Of a DNA stretch of 64,000 nucleotides, positions 27,255 to 35,919 are shown piece by piece (positions within the stretch are counted from its first letter, which is position 1; every line of letters starts with the position of its first letter). Under the pieces are notes generated by a model. The model was given only the letters and a program-made list of their open reading frames with translations. It had not been told where the DNA came from and searched no databases. This stretch comes from Craterilacuibacter sinensis (GTDB lineage Bacteria > Pseudomonadota > Gammaproteobacteria > Burkholderiales > Chromobacteriaceae), in NCBI RefSeq assembly GCF_009831765.1, contig NZ_WSSB01000002.1, forward strand, positions 214,064 through 278,063, in the 5' to 3' direction. The translations under genes were made by a program, and so were the position numbers.

Positions 27255-28886
27255 ATGAATATCGCCGATGGCACCCAGGTCGCCTCCCATATCCAGCATG
27301 ACAAACCGCGCGGCCTCGCCCGCTGGCTGTTCGCCACCAACCACAAGGATATCGGCACGCTGTATCTGTGGTTTTCCTTCGCCATGTTCATCTCCGGCGG
27401 AGTGATGGCACTGGGCATACGCGCCGAGCTGTTCAGCCCGGGGCTGCAGTTCTGGCAGCCCGAGCTATTCAATCAGCTCACCACCCTGCACGGTCTGGTG
27501 ATGGTGTTCGGCGCCATCATGCCGGCGTTCACCGGCCTCGCCAACTGGATGCTGCCCTTGATGATAGGCGCGCCGGACATGGCGTTTGCGCGCATGAACA
27601 ACTGGAGCTTCTGGCTGCTGCCACCGGCGGCGCTCTTGCTGATGATTTCGTTCTGGGTACCCGGCGGCGCGGCCGCTGCCGGCTGGACGCTGTACGCACC
27701 CTTGTCCACCCAGGGCGGCATGGGTACCGACCTGACCATCTTCGCCATCCACATCCTCGGGGTGAGTTCGATCATGGGGGCGATCAATATCGTGGTGACG
27801 GTGCTTAATCTGCGCGCGCCGGGCATGACGCTGATGAAGATGCCGATGTTTGCCTGGGCCAGCCTGATTACTGCTTATCTGATCATCGCGGTGATGCCGG
27901 TGCTGGCCGGCGTGGTAACCATGGTGCTGACCGACCGCCACTTTGGCACCCACTTTTTCAATGCCGCCGGCGGCGGCGACCCGGTGATGTACCAGCATAT
28001 CTTCTGGTTCTTCGGCCATCCCGAGGTCTACATCATGGCCTTGCCGGCATTCGGCATCGTCAGCCAGGTGATTCCGACTTTCGCCCGCAAGCCGCTGTTC
28101 GGCTATACCTCGATGGTGTATGCCACCTCCAGCATCGCCATCCTCAGCTTTATGGTGTGGGCACACCATATGTTTACCACCGGCATGCCGGCCACTGCCC
28201 AGCTGTTCTTTATGTACGCGACCATGCTGATTGCGGTGCCGACCGGGGTGAAGGTATTCAACTGGGTGGCCACCATGTGGGAAGGGGCGATGACCTTCGA
28301 GACGCCCATGCTGTTTGCCATCGGTTTCGTGATGCTGTTCACCATAGGTGGCCTGTCCGGTGTGATCCTGTCGGTGGCGGCGGTCGATATCCAGTTGCAG
28401 GACACCTATTACGTGGTGGCGCATTTCCACTATGTACTGGTGGCCGGCGCCCTGTTCAGCCTGTTCTCCGCTGTTTATTACTGGTTTCCCAAGATGACCG
28501 GCAAGATGTATTCGGAGAAGCTGGGCCAGCTGCATTTCTGGTGGTCGCTGGTGTGGTTCAACATCACCTTTTTCCCCATGCACTTTCTGGGTCTGGCGGG
28601 CATGCCGCGCCGCATTCCCGATTACGCCTTGCAGTTCACCGACTTTAACGCCATCGCCAGCGTCGGCGCCTTTATGTTCGGTTTTGGCCAGCTGATCTTT
28701 TTCTACAACATGGTGCGCTCCATCCGCCATGGTCAGCCTGCACCGCAAAAGCCATGGGAAGGCGCCAATACGCTGGAGTGGGCGATCGCCACGCCGGCGC
28801 CGTATCACAGCTTTGTGGTCGCGCCGCAGCTGGAGGTGGGCGACAACGGCGTGATTCTTGAGATGAAGGGCGGCGAGCACCATTGA
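27255..28886 (+). CDS. ctaD: Cytochrome c oxidase subunit I
   Basis: Catalytic haem a/haem a3-CuB subunit that reduces oxygen and pumps protons. The 543-residue protein has 12 membrane helices, the CuB ligand and cross-linked tyrosine in FGHPEVYIMALPAFG, the histidine pair in VWAHHMFTTG, and haem ligands in VVAHFHYVLVAGA. AAGGAGG four bases before the ATG is the strongest ribosome site in the cluster. It lies 9 bases after ctaC. Confidence 0.98.
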   Translation: MNIADGTQVASHIQHDKPRGLARWLFATNHKDIGTLYLWFSFAMFISGGVMALGIRAELFSPGLQFWQPELFNQLTTLHGLVMVFGAIMPAFTGLANWMLPLMIGAPDMAFARMNNWSFWLLPPAALLLMISFWVPGGAAAAGWTLYAPLSTQGGMGTDLTIFAIHILGVSSIMGAINIVVTVLNLRAPGMTLMKMPMFAWASLITAYLIIAVMPVLAGVVTMVLTDRHFGTHFFNAAGGGDPVMYQHIFWFFGHPEVYIMALPAFGIVSQVIPTFARKPLFGYTSMVYATSSIAILSFMVWAHHMFTTGMPATAQLFFMYATMLIAVPTGVKVFNWVATMWEGAMTFETPMLFAIGFVMLFTIGGLSGVILSVAAVDIQLQDTYYVVAHFHYVLVAGALFSLFSAVYYWFPKMTGKMYSEKLGQLHFWWSLVWFNITFFPMHFLGLAGMPRRIPDYALQFTDFNAIASVGAFMFGFGQLIFFYNMVRSIRHGQPAPQKPWEGANTLEWAIATPAPYHSFVVAPQLEVGDNGVILEMKGGEHH

Positions 28887-28897
28887 GGGTGAGAGCC

Positions 28898-29425
28898 ATG
28901 CGCGACAACCGCATCCTGCTGAAAAAGCTGTTGCTGATTGCCTGCCTGATGTTCGGCTTTGCCTGGGCGCTGATTCCCATGTACCGGGTGATCTGCGAGG
29001 TAACCGGCATCAACCGCGTGGTCAAGGCCGATGCGGCCCCGGCTGCCGGCAGCAGCATCGCGCCGGGCGTGCCGGTCAAGCTGGTATTCGATGCCAATGT
29101 TCAGGCCGGCTTGCCGTGGCAGGTCAAGCCCTTGGTGCGCAGCATGATGGCGCGTACCGGCGAGTTTGTCCGCGTCGACTACGAAATCACCAATGCCAGC
29201 AACCGGCGTGTGGTCGGCCAGGCCATTCCGCGTTATCTGCCGGCCGCCGCCGGGCCTTATGTGCATAAGCTCGACTGTTTTTGCTTCAAGGAACAGGCTT
29301 TTGCGCCGGGCGAGACGCGGCGCTTTCCGGTGGTGTTCGTGGTGTCGCGTGAATTGCCGGCCGAGCTGAGCGAGTTGACGCTGGCCTACACCGTGTTCGA
29401 TGTGCCGGGCAAGGTGGCGTCATGA
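28898..29425 (+). CDS. ctaG: Cytochrome c oxidase assembly protein CtaG/Cox11
   Basis: Inserts copper into the CuB site of subunit I. The 175-residue protein has one N-terminal membrane anchor (LLIACLMFGFAWALIPMYRV) and a periplasmic domain with the copper-binding CFCFKEQ motif. The ATG giving MRDNRILLKK fits the family; it lies 11 bases after ctaD and overlaps the next gene by 4 bases (ATGA). Confidence 0.95.
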   Translation: MRDNRILLKKLLLIACLMFGFAWALIPMYRVICEVTGINRVVKADAAPAAGSSIAPGVPVKLVFDANVQAGLPWQVKPLVRSMMARTGEFVRVDYEITNASNRRVVGQAIPRYLPAAAGPYVHKLDCFCFKEQAFAPGETRRFPVVFVVSRELPAELSELTLAYTVFDVPGKVAS

Positions 29426-29610
29426 GACTGTGGGCGGCGCTGCTGGCGGTGCTGTCGGCCTTTGGCGGGGTGAGAAAAAGGCAGGCGGCCGAGTCTGACC
29501 GGCGCTTGAAGCCGTACGAAATCATTGCCGCCGCCTTGTTGCTGGCACTGCTGCTGATCGTATTTTTACTGTGGGTTGTGCGCCGGGTGACACATGGCGC
29601 GGGAGGCTGA
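29422..29610 (+). CDS. DUF2970 small membrane protein
   Basis: 62-residue protein with a short N-terminal hydrophobic segment, a basic LKPYEI loop and one strong membrane helix (IAAALLLALLLIVFLLWVV). DUF2970 proteins sit between ctaG and ctaE in betaproteobacteria, as here. Function unknown; an oxidase accessory role is inferred from context. ATGA overlap with ctaG. Confidence 0.82.
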   Translation: MRLWAALLAVLSAFGGVRKRQAAESDRRLKPYEIIAAALLLALLLIVFLLWVVRRVTHGAGG

Positions 29611-29611
29611 T

Positions 29612-30496
29612 ATGCAAGGACATGGCACAGCGGCAGGCGAAGAATCGGCCGCGCAGCAGACACGCTATTTTGTTCCTCCGCCATCGCGCTGGCCGCTGGT
29701 CGGCGCGGTGGCCTTGTTCTGCATCGGACTGGGGGCGGCCTTTGCGCTGAACGGCATGTTGCTGGGGCCGCTGTCGCTGGGCGCCGGGGTTGCCATCCTG
29801 GTGTGGATGCTGGTGGGCTGGTTTCGCGATGTGATACGCGAGAGCCGTGCCGGCAGCTATCGCGCGCGCGAAGACATGTCGTTCCGCTGGGGCATGGGCT
29901 GGTTCATCTTTTCCGAAGTCATGTTTTTTGCTGCCTTCTTCGGCGCGCTCTACTACGTGCGTGTGATTGCGCTGCCCGAACTGGGGGATGAGACGCACAA
30001 ATTGCTATGGCCCGATTTCAATCCGGCCTGGCCTTTGCAGACCGCGCCCGGCATCGATGCCGTTTACCAGGCCATGGGCGCATGGGGACTGCCGGCCATC
30101 AATACCGCCATTTTGTTGAGTTCGGGCGGCACGCTGACCTGGGCGCACTGGGGCATGATCGAAGGCAAACGTAGCCAGCTGGCCTGGGGGCTGGGCATCA
30201 CCGTGTTGTTGGGCATGCTGTTTCTCAGCCTGCAAGCCTATGAATACCACCATGCCCTGAGCGAGCTGGGGCTGTCCTTCGCCTCCGGAGCCTACGGCAT
30301 GACCTTTTACATGATGACCGGCTTTCACGGCATGCATGTTCTGGTCGGGACGCTGATTCTGGCGGTGATCTGGGTGCGCGTGTTGCGCGGCCATTTCAGC
30401 GAGCACAACCACTTTGCCTTCGAAGCTGCCGCCTGGTACTGGCACTTTGTCGATGTGGTGTGGCTGCTGCTGTTTGTCTTTGTGTATTGGTTGTGA
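29612..30496 (+). CDS. ctaE: Cytochrome c oxidase subunit III
   Basis: Integral subunit that stabilises subunit I. The 294-residue protein has seven membrane helices and typical patterns such as SFRWGMGWFIFSEVMFFAAF, TGFHGMHVLVG and AAWYWHFVDVVWLLLFVFVY. GGGAGG five bases before the ATG decides the start; an ATG six codons upstream lies inside the previous gene. Confidence 0.97.
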   Translation: MQGHGTAAGEESAAQQTRYFVPPPSRWPLVGAVALFCIGLGAAFALNGMLLGPLSLGAGVAILVWMLVGWFRDVIRESRAGSYRAREDMSFRWGMGWFIFSEVMFFAAFFGALYYVRVIALPELGDETHKLLWPDFNPAWPLQTAPGIDAVYQAMGAWGLPAINTAILLSSGGTLTWAHWGMIEGKRSQLAWGLGITVLLGMLFLSLQAYEYHHALSELGLSFASGAYGMTFYMMTGFHGMHVLVGTLILAVIWVRVLRGHFSEHNHFAFEAAAWYWHFVDVVWLLLFVFVYWL

Positions 30497-30512
30497 GTAG
30501 AGAGGGGGAGGG

Positions 30513-30704
30513 TTAATGGCTTCCCCACCCGCCTGACAGACGCGAGGCTATCAGCAGCAGAAACAGGCCGATGGATAGCGCAATGCGCAAGGTGAGGGCG
30601 CGCACCGTACGTGTACGGTCAGCGTCAGGACGCAGCAGGCCAAAGAGCGCGGAAAACAGCGCAAGCAGGATGGCCAGCAAGGCAAGGACGATAAGGATTT
30701 TCAT
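30513..30704 (-). CDS. DUF2909 twin-transmembrane protein, antisense within the cox cluster
   Basis: 63-residue protein with two hydrophobic segments (LIVLALLAILLALFSALFGL and ALSIGLFLLLIASRLSG) separated by a charged loop. Function unknown; related small proteins occur at the same place in other betaproteobacterial cox clusters. Its ATG overlaps the ATG of the plus-strand SURF1 gene in a shared CATG, so the two genes diverge from a single point with no space for separate leaders. Confidence 0.75.
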   Translation of the reverse strand: MKILIVLALLAILLALFSALFGLLRPDADRTRTVRALTLRIALSIGLFLLLIASRLSGGWGSH

Positions 30705-31404
30705 GAGGTTTGCGCTCAAGAGTCTGTCTTTGAAGACTAGTGTCATTATCGGCTGCTGTCTGCTGCCGTTTGTGCTCAGCCTGTGGCAGTGGCAGCGCGG
30801 TGTTACACGCAGTGCCGAGCTGGCTGCCGTCGAAGCGGCGGCCTTGCAGTCGCCGCAGGCCATGACGACGGCGGATCGGGTGGCCGCACCGGATAGGCGC
30901 CGGGTCCGGGTCGAGGGAAGGGTGGTGGGCGATGTTTTGCTATGGCAGGGCACGGGTTTGGGCGGACGCCCGGATTACCGCGTATGGCTGCCGCTGAGCC
31001 TGAGCGATGGCAGCATGGTGATGGTGGATGCAGGACGCATTGCGCCCGATGGCCGCTTGCCCGTGCTGCCGCATCGCTTGAGCGGCCATGGCCGCTGGCA
31101 GCCATGGCCACAGCTGCTGACCCTGTCCGGTGCGCGCCTGGGGCACAAAGGCGTGGTCGATGCGCCTTCGCGCGAGGTGCTGGAGTCCCGTTATGGCGCA
31201 AGCCTGCGTGCCGGCATGGTGGTGCTGGAAGTCCCGCTGGCCGGTCTGCTGGCTTCGCCATTCAAGCCGGCATTCGACCCGCAGCGCCATTTTGCCTATG
31301 CCTTGCAATGGCTGTTGCTGGGCTTGTTGTTACTGGCGTCGGCCTGGCGTTTGCTTAAACCCGGCAGGCGATCGCATACGCTGGCGATGGAGGAAGTGCA
31401 ATGA
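30703..31404 (+). CDS. SURF1 family cytochrome oxidase assembly protein
   Basis: Supports haem A insertion into oxidase subunit I. The 233-residue protein has the SURF1 layout: an N-terminal membrane helix (VIIGCCLLPFVLSLWQWQR), a periplasmic domain with RVRVEGRVVGDVLLWQG and MVMVDAGRI, and a C-terminal membrane helix (LQWLLLGLLLLASAWRLL). AAGGA precedes the ATG. It overlaps the next gene by 4 bases. Confidence 0.88.
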   Translation: MRFALKSLSLKTSVIIGCCLLPFVLSLWQWQRGVTRSAELAAVEAAALQSPQAMTTADRVAAPDRRRVRVEGRVVGDVLLWQGTGLGGRPDYRVWLPLSLSDGSMVMVDAGRIAPDGRLPVLPHRLSGHGRWQPWPQLLTLSGARLGHKGVVDAPSREVLESRYGASLRAGMVVLEVPLAGLLASPFKPAFDPQRHFAYALQWLLLGLLLLASAWRLLKPGRRSHTLAMEEVQ

Positions 31405-31886
31405 AAGCGCGTAGCAAGTTGTGGCTGATTCTGGGCGTGTGTGTGGCTCCGGTATTGGCGTCCACGCTGACTTATTTTGCCGCCCCGCCTGACGGCGGCA
31501 AGAGCTACGGCACATTGTTGGCCACGCAGACACTGGCGGTCAGCCGGCAAGCTAGTTGGCCCAAGGGCAAGTGGGTGCTGCTCAATGCCGCGCGTGCGCC
31601 CTGTGATGCCGAATGCACTCGCCAGCGTTTCAATCTCGGCCAGATTCAACTGGCGCAGGGCGAGGCAGGCGAGCGGCTGGTGTCCTTGACGCTGTTTGAT
31701 GTCTTCTCGCCGGTTGATACCAGTCAGGTAACGACGCTGATCGGGCACGAGCCGGCCTTGCTGCCCGGCCTTACGCTGGTCGACCCCTTGGGCAATCAGG
31801 TGCTCAATTATCCGCCGGGAGCGGAGCCGACCCGCATCATCCGTGAAGTGGCCAAGGTCATGAAAACCAATAACGGCCTGGGCTGA
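31401..31886 (+). CDS. Membrane-anchored oxidase-cluster protein, Sco/thioredoxin-like CxxxC
   Basis: 161-residue protein with one N-terminal membrane anchor and a periplasmic domain. WVLLNAARAPCDAECTRQRF contains CxxxC in the place where Sco proteins have their copper-binding CxxxC, but the rest is weakly conserved and the usual later histidine is not clear. ATGA overlap with the SURF1 gene and its position before ctaA point to a copper or redox role in oxidase assembly. This is an inference. Confidence 0.75.
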   Translation: MKARSKLWLILGVCVAPVLASTLTYFAAPPDGGKSYGTLLATQTLAVSRQASWPKGKWVLLNAARAPCDAECTRQRFNLGQIQLAQGEAGERLVSLTLFDVFSPVDTSQVTTLIGHEPALLPGLTLVDPLGNQVLNYPPGAEPTRIIREVAKVMKTNNGLG

Positions 31887-31926
31887 GCAGGCGCTGGCGG
31901 CACATTAATATCGGGAGAGGGGAAGC

Positions 31927-32970
31927 ATGAAACCATTACCGCGCAGCATCCATCACTTGCTGATGCTGGCTCTGCTGATTGCCTGCGTCGTGGTGCCCTT
32001 GGGCGCTTTTGTACGCCTGTCTGATGCCGGGCTGGGATGTCCGGACTGGCCGGGTTGTTATGGCCAGCTGTCGCCGGCCCATGCGCGGGACGTGATTGTC
32101 GACATTCACAGCGCAGACCCATACGGGCCGGTCAGCATGGCCAAGGCGTGGAAGGAAATGATACACCGCTATCTGGCAGCAGGCCTGGGCGGGGTCATTC
32201 TGCTCTTATGTATTACCGCCTGGCGGCGCCGGCTGTCGCTTTCCAGCCGCATGATCAGCACGCTCTTGCTGCTGGCCGTGGTGGTGCAGGGTTTGCTTGG
32301 CATGTGGACGGTAACCTTGCTGCTCAAGCCGGTGATCGTGTCCTTGCATCTGATCGGCGGCATGCTGATTGTGGCCATGCTGGCGACGCTGGCCAGCCAG
32401 CGCTTTTTGCCGCCGCATGGGGTGGCGTTGTGGCAGCGGATTTTGGCATGGGCGCTGGTCGTGGCGCTGATCGCGCAAATCCTGCTGGGGGGCTGGGTCT
32501 CGTCCAATTATGCCGCACTGGCCTGTCAGGGCTTTCCGCAGTGCAACGGGCAGTGGCAGCCGGCTGAAATGCGTTTTGATCACGCTTTTCATCTGACGCG
32601 CGAGCTGGGCATGGCCCCCGATGGTGGCTTGCTGTCGTTCGGCCATCTGGTCGCCATCCACTGGGTACACCGCGTAGGCGCGGGACTGGTGTCGGCCTTG
32701 TTGCTGTTGCTGGTGTGGTGCGGACGTCATCAGGCTGACTGGCAGGGACAGCGCCGCGTTTTATTGCTGCTGTGGTTGCTGCAAATTGCTCTTGGCGTGG
32801 CCAATGTCTTGCTGGGTCTGCCCCTGGCGCTGGCCGTAGCGCATAACGCCGGCGCCATGTTGTTGCTGGCCTGCGCCTTGATGCTGGCGCTGCGCTTCAC
32901 TTCGCCACTATCTGCCGCCGTTGCCGTGCGCGCGCGCCGTTTTGCCCGACTGTCCGGAGAGCAAGCATGA
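31927..32970 (+). CDS. ctaA: Haem A synthase
   Basis: Oxidises the C8 methyl of haem O to give haem A. The 347-residue protein has eight membrane helices and CtaA motifs: LGAFVRLSDAGLGCPDWPGC, MIHRYLAAGLGG, LLGGWVSSNYAALACQGFP, and IHWVHRVGAGLV; the paired histidines bind haem. It follows the CxxxC protein by 40 bases and overlaps ctaB by 4 bases. Confidence 0.95.
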   Translation: MKPLPRSIHHLLMLALLIACVVVPLGAFVRLSDAGLGCPDWPGCYGQLSPAHARDVIVDIHSADPYGPVSMAKAWKEMIHRYLAAGLGGVILLLCITAWRRRLSLSSRMISTLLLLAVVVQGLLGMWTVTLLLKPVIVSLHLIGGMLIVAMLATLASQRFLPPHGVALWQRILAWALVVALIAQILLGGWVSSNYAALACQGFPQCNGQWQPAEMRFDHAFHLTRELGMAPDGGLLSFGHLVAIHWVHRVGAGLVSALLLLLVWCGRHQADWQGQRRVLLLLWLLQIALGVANVLLGLPLALAVAHNAGAMLLLACALMLALRFTSPLSAAVAVRARRFARLSGEQA

Positions 32971-33866
32971 CGACACAAATCCTGAACCCTGTCCGCCCTT
33001 CCGCCCGCCAGCTCTGGCGTCTGGCCAAGCCGCGCGTGGTGTTGCTGATTGTGTTCTGCGCCGTGATCGGCATGCTGCTGGCGAGCCCCGGCGTGCCCGA
33101 CATGGCGCTGATGGTGCCGGCAACGCTGGGCATTGCGCTGGTGGCCGGGGCGGCGGCGATGATTAATTGTCTGGTTGAGCGTGGCCTGGACGCGCGCATG
33201 CGCCGCACGGCCAGTCGTGCCACGGCTCGCGGCGATGCGGGCGTGGCGCTGACACTGGTCGTGGCATTGACGGCCGGCGGTTTCGGCATGGCCTTGCTGG
33301 TGGCGTTTGTGAATGCGCTGACGGCGTGGCTGACGCTGGCGACTTTTGTCGGTTACGCCATCATCTATACCCTGCTGCTCAAGCCCAATACGCCGCAGAA
33401 TATCGTGATCGGCGGCGCCAGTGGCGCCATGCCGCCGCTGCTTGGCTGGGCTGCGGTGACGGGTGAAGTCAGCGCGATGGCCATGGTGCTGTTTCTGATC
33501 ATCTATGCCTGGACGCCGCCGCACTTCTGGGCGCTGGCGCTATACCGGCGCGAGGAGTACCGCAGCGCCGGCCTGCCCATGCTGCCGCTCACCCACGGCG
33601 AGCGCTTCACCACCTTGACCATGCTGCTGTACAGCATCTTGCTGGCCGCCATTTCGCTATTGCCGGTGGCGCTGGGGGCGAGCGGTCTGCTGTATCTGCT
33701 GGCGGCGCTGGGGCTGAATGCTTATTTCATCGGGCTTGCCGCCCGTCTGCATCACAAGTATGCTGATGAACTTGCTAGGCGCATGTTTCGCGGGTCGATC
33801 TGGTATCTGACCTGGCTGTTTGCGGCGCTGATGTTTGATCACTACTGGCGGATACCCCTGTCCTGA
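32967..33866 (+). CDS. ctaB: Protohaem IX farnesyltransferase (haem O synthase)
   Basis: Adds a farnesyl group to haem B to make haem O. The 299-residue UbiA-type protein begins with RQLWRLAKPRVVLLIVFCAV, has the prenyltransferase region INCLVERGLDARMRRT, the second motif YTLLLKPNTPQNIVIGG, and WTPPHFWALALYRREEYRSA. About nine membrane helices. Start overlaps ctaA (ATGA); stop overlaps the Sco gene (TGATG). Confidence 0.96.
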   Translation: MTTQILNPVRPSARQLWRLAKPRVVLLIVFCAVIGMLLASPGVPDMALMVPATLGIALVAGAAAMINCLVERGLDARMRRTASRATARGDAGVALTLVVALTAGGFGMALLVAFVNALTAWLTLATFVGYAIIYTLLLKPNTPQNIVIGGASGAMPPLLGWAAVTGEVSAMAMVLFLIIYAWTPPHFWALALYRREEYRSAGLPMLPLTHGERFTTLTMLLYSILLAAISLLPVALGASGLLYLLAALGLNAYFIGLAARLHHKYADELARRMFRGSIWYLTWLFAALMFDHYWRIPLS

Positions 33867-34444
33867 TGCTGCGCCGCGTGCTGTTCTGTTGTTGTCTGCT
33901 GGCTTTGATGGCGTGTACGCCGCAGCCAGCCGCGCCTCAATTCAAGGGCAGCGATATCAGCGGTGTTGCTTTTGGCGGCAATTTCACCCTGACGGACCAG
34001 CAGGGAAAGACCGTGTCGCTGGCGGATTTTCGCGGCAAGGCGGTGGCGCTGTTTTTCGGTTACACCCATTGTCCGGATGTCTGTCCGACCACCTTGCTGG
34101 AGTATGCGCAGGCCATGAAGGCGCTGGGGCCGCAGGCGGACCGGGTGCAGGTCTTGTTTGTGTCGCTGGATCCCGCACGCGATACCCCGGCAGTACTGGC
34201 CGCTTATGTGCCGCATTTTGACCGGCGTTTTATCGGCCTGACCGGTAGCCAGGCGCAGGTCGATCGGGTCGCGACCCAATTCAAGGTGGTGGCACAAAAG
34301 GTGGCGACAGAAGGTGGCGGCTATACGCTGGACCATAGCGCCGGCTCTTATCTGTTCGATGGTGCGGGCAACTTGCGGCTGTATCAGGCATATGGCACGC
34401 CATCGGCTGCGCTAGTTCATGATATTCGGGAGCTGTTGCGGTAG
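33866..34444 (+). CDS. Sco1/SenC copper chaperone lipoprotein
   Basis: Delivers copper to the CuA centre of subunit II. The 192-residue protein has a lipobox (LALMACTP), a thioredoxin fold with CPDVCP, the downstream SLDPARDTP and the third ligand histidine in TLDHSAGSYLFD. Shares a TGATG junction with ctaB. Last gene of the oxidase cluster. Confidence 0.93.
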   Translation: MLRRVLFCCCLLALMACTPQPAAPQFKGSDISGVAFGGNFTLTDQQGKTVSLADFRGKAVALFFGYTHCPDVCPTTLLEYAQAMKALGPQADRVQVLFVSLDPARDTPAVLAAYVPHFDRRFIGLTGSQAQVDRVATQFKVVAQKVATEGGGYTLDHSAGSYLFDGAGNLRLYQAYGTPSAALVHDIRELLR

Positions 34445-34485
34445 ACTGTGCCGATTGATGTCATGTATGTATCAGGATAAGCCCA

Positions 34486-35247
34486 GTGAGTACAGATTCT
34501 CCCAATAATGTGCCCCGTGAACCCGGTTCGCTGGATCTGGCTCAATTTACCCTTACGACCCGGCTGGAAATTGCCCACCATCTGAAAACGATCGCCTTGT
34601 CCGGTGCGATGGCGACTTTGTTTGCCAACCACGGCAAGACTTTTGTACTGACCCGTTTGCTGGATGTCGATCTGGATGCCGGCCGTCTGGTGTTCGACTG
34701 GGGGGGCAACGAAGAGGCCAACCGCCAGTTGCTGGCCAGCGAGCGCAATGTGTTTGTCTGTGCCCCCGAAGGCGTGAAGACCCAATGTGTGCTGGGCCCG
34801 GTGCTCAGTATCGAGCATGAGGGTCGCGCGGCGCTGGCGGCCGATCTGCCTGATGCGGTCGTTAAATTGCAGCGCCGCGAGTGTTTCCGCATCCAGACAC
34901 CGCGGGTCAATCCCTTGTTATGCCGTATTGGCGACTACCCTGGTGCCGCACTGGAACTTGCCCTGTCCGATATCAGCCTGGGAGGCATGGCCTTATTGCT
35001 GCCGCAGTCTGGTCTGGCCGGTTTTGCCGTCGGTGATGCTTACCGCGATTGCCATATCGAGCTTAAGCCCTTTGGCGTGCTGGATGTGGCATTCGAGGTG
35101 CGTTATAGCCAGACCCAGCTGCAGCGTAACGATGTAGAAGTTACCCGTGTTGGCTGCCAGTTCCTGAATATGACTTCGGCGCGCGAAAACCTGGTGCAGC
35201 GCTATATCGCCACGCTGGAACGCGAGCGCCGCGCCTTGTCACTCTGA
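34486..35247 (+). CDS. YcgR-like PilZ domain protein (c-di-GMP effector)
   Basis: Likely slows flagellar motors or otherwise responds to c-di-GMP. The 253-residue protein has an N-terminal YcgR-type domain (about 20-125) and a C-terminal PilZ domain with the c-di-GMP switch QRRECFRI (RxxxR) and the DISLGGM (DxSxxG) motif. Starts with GTG preceded by AGGAT. It lies only 21 bases before hisG, so it may be co-transcribed with the his operon, which has no obvious functional logic. Flagellar genes are not in the window, though an MCP gene is. Confidence 0.88.
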   Translation: MSTDSPNNVPREPGSLDLAQFTLTTRLEIAHHLKTIALSGAMATLFANHGKTFVLTRLLDVDLDAGRLVFDWGGNEEANRQLLASERNVFVCAPEGVKTQCVLGPVLSIEHEGRAALAADLPDAVVKLQRRECFRIQTPRVNPLLCRIGDYPGAALELALSDISLGGMALLLPQSGLAGFAVGDAYRDCHIELKPFGVLDVAFEVRYSQTQLQRNDVEVTRVGCQFLNMTSARENLVQRYIATLERERRALSL

Positions 35248-35268
35248 TTCTTATTAGAAGTAACGATC

Positions 35269-35910
35269 ATGAAACTGACCATTGCCCTGTCCAAGGGACG
35301 TATTTTCGAAGAAACCCTGCCCTTGTTGGCGGCGGCCGGCATTGTGCCTGCCGAGGATCCCGAGTCGTCGCGCAAGCTGGTGATCGACACCAACCACGAA
35401 CATGTCAAGCTGGTGATCGTGCGCGCTTCCGATGTGCCGACCTATGTGCAGTACGGAGCCGCGGATCTGGGCATTGCCGGGCGCGATGTGCTGATCGAGC
35501 ACGGGGGCGATGGTCTGTATCAGCCGCTGGACTTGAATATTGCGCGCTGCAAAATGATGGTCGCGGTGTCGAACGACTTCGACTACGAGGCTGCGGTCAA
35601 GCACGGCGCACGTCTCAAGATTGCCACCAAGTATCCGCAAATCGCACGCGAGCACTTTGCGCGCAAGGGCGTGCACGTCGACATTATCAAGCTGTACGGT
35701 TCAATGGAACTGGCCCCTCTGGTCGGGCTGGCTGACGCCATCGTCGATCTGGTCTCGACCGGCAATACGCTGAAAGCCAATAATCTGCTTGCGGTCGAGC
35801 ACATCCTCGACATCAGCTCGCGGCTGGTGGTGAATCAGGCGGCGCTCAAGCTGAAATATTCGACCATACAGCCGGTGCTGGATGCGTTTGCATCGGCCGT
35901 ACCGGCCTGA
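35269..35910 (+). CDS. hisG: ATP phosphoribosyltransferase, short form
   Basis: First step of histidine synthesis, joining ATP and PRPP. The 213-residue protein is the short HisG type without the C-terminal regulatory domain ([39 protein letters not shown] loop [14 protein letters not shown]). Short HisG requires a HisZ partner, which is not in this window. It is separated from hisD by 9 bases. Confidence 0.96.
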   Translation: MKLTIALSKGRIFEETLPLLAAAGIVPAEDPESSRKLVIDTNHEHVKLVIVRASDVPTYVQYGAADLGIAGRDVLIEHGGDGLYQPLDLNIARCKMMVAVSNDFDYEAAVKHGARLKIATKYPQIAREHFARKGVHVDIIKLYGSMELAPLVGLADAIVDLVSTGNTLKANNLLAVEHILDISSRLVVNQAALKLKYSTIQPVLDAFASAVPA

Positions 35911-35919
35911 GGGGGACGC

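Noticed and set aside
35269..35910. HisG truncated by mutation
   Set aside because: 213 residues is the normal length of the short HisG form that works with HisZ.
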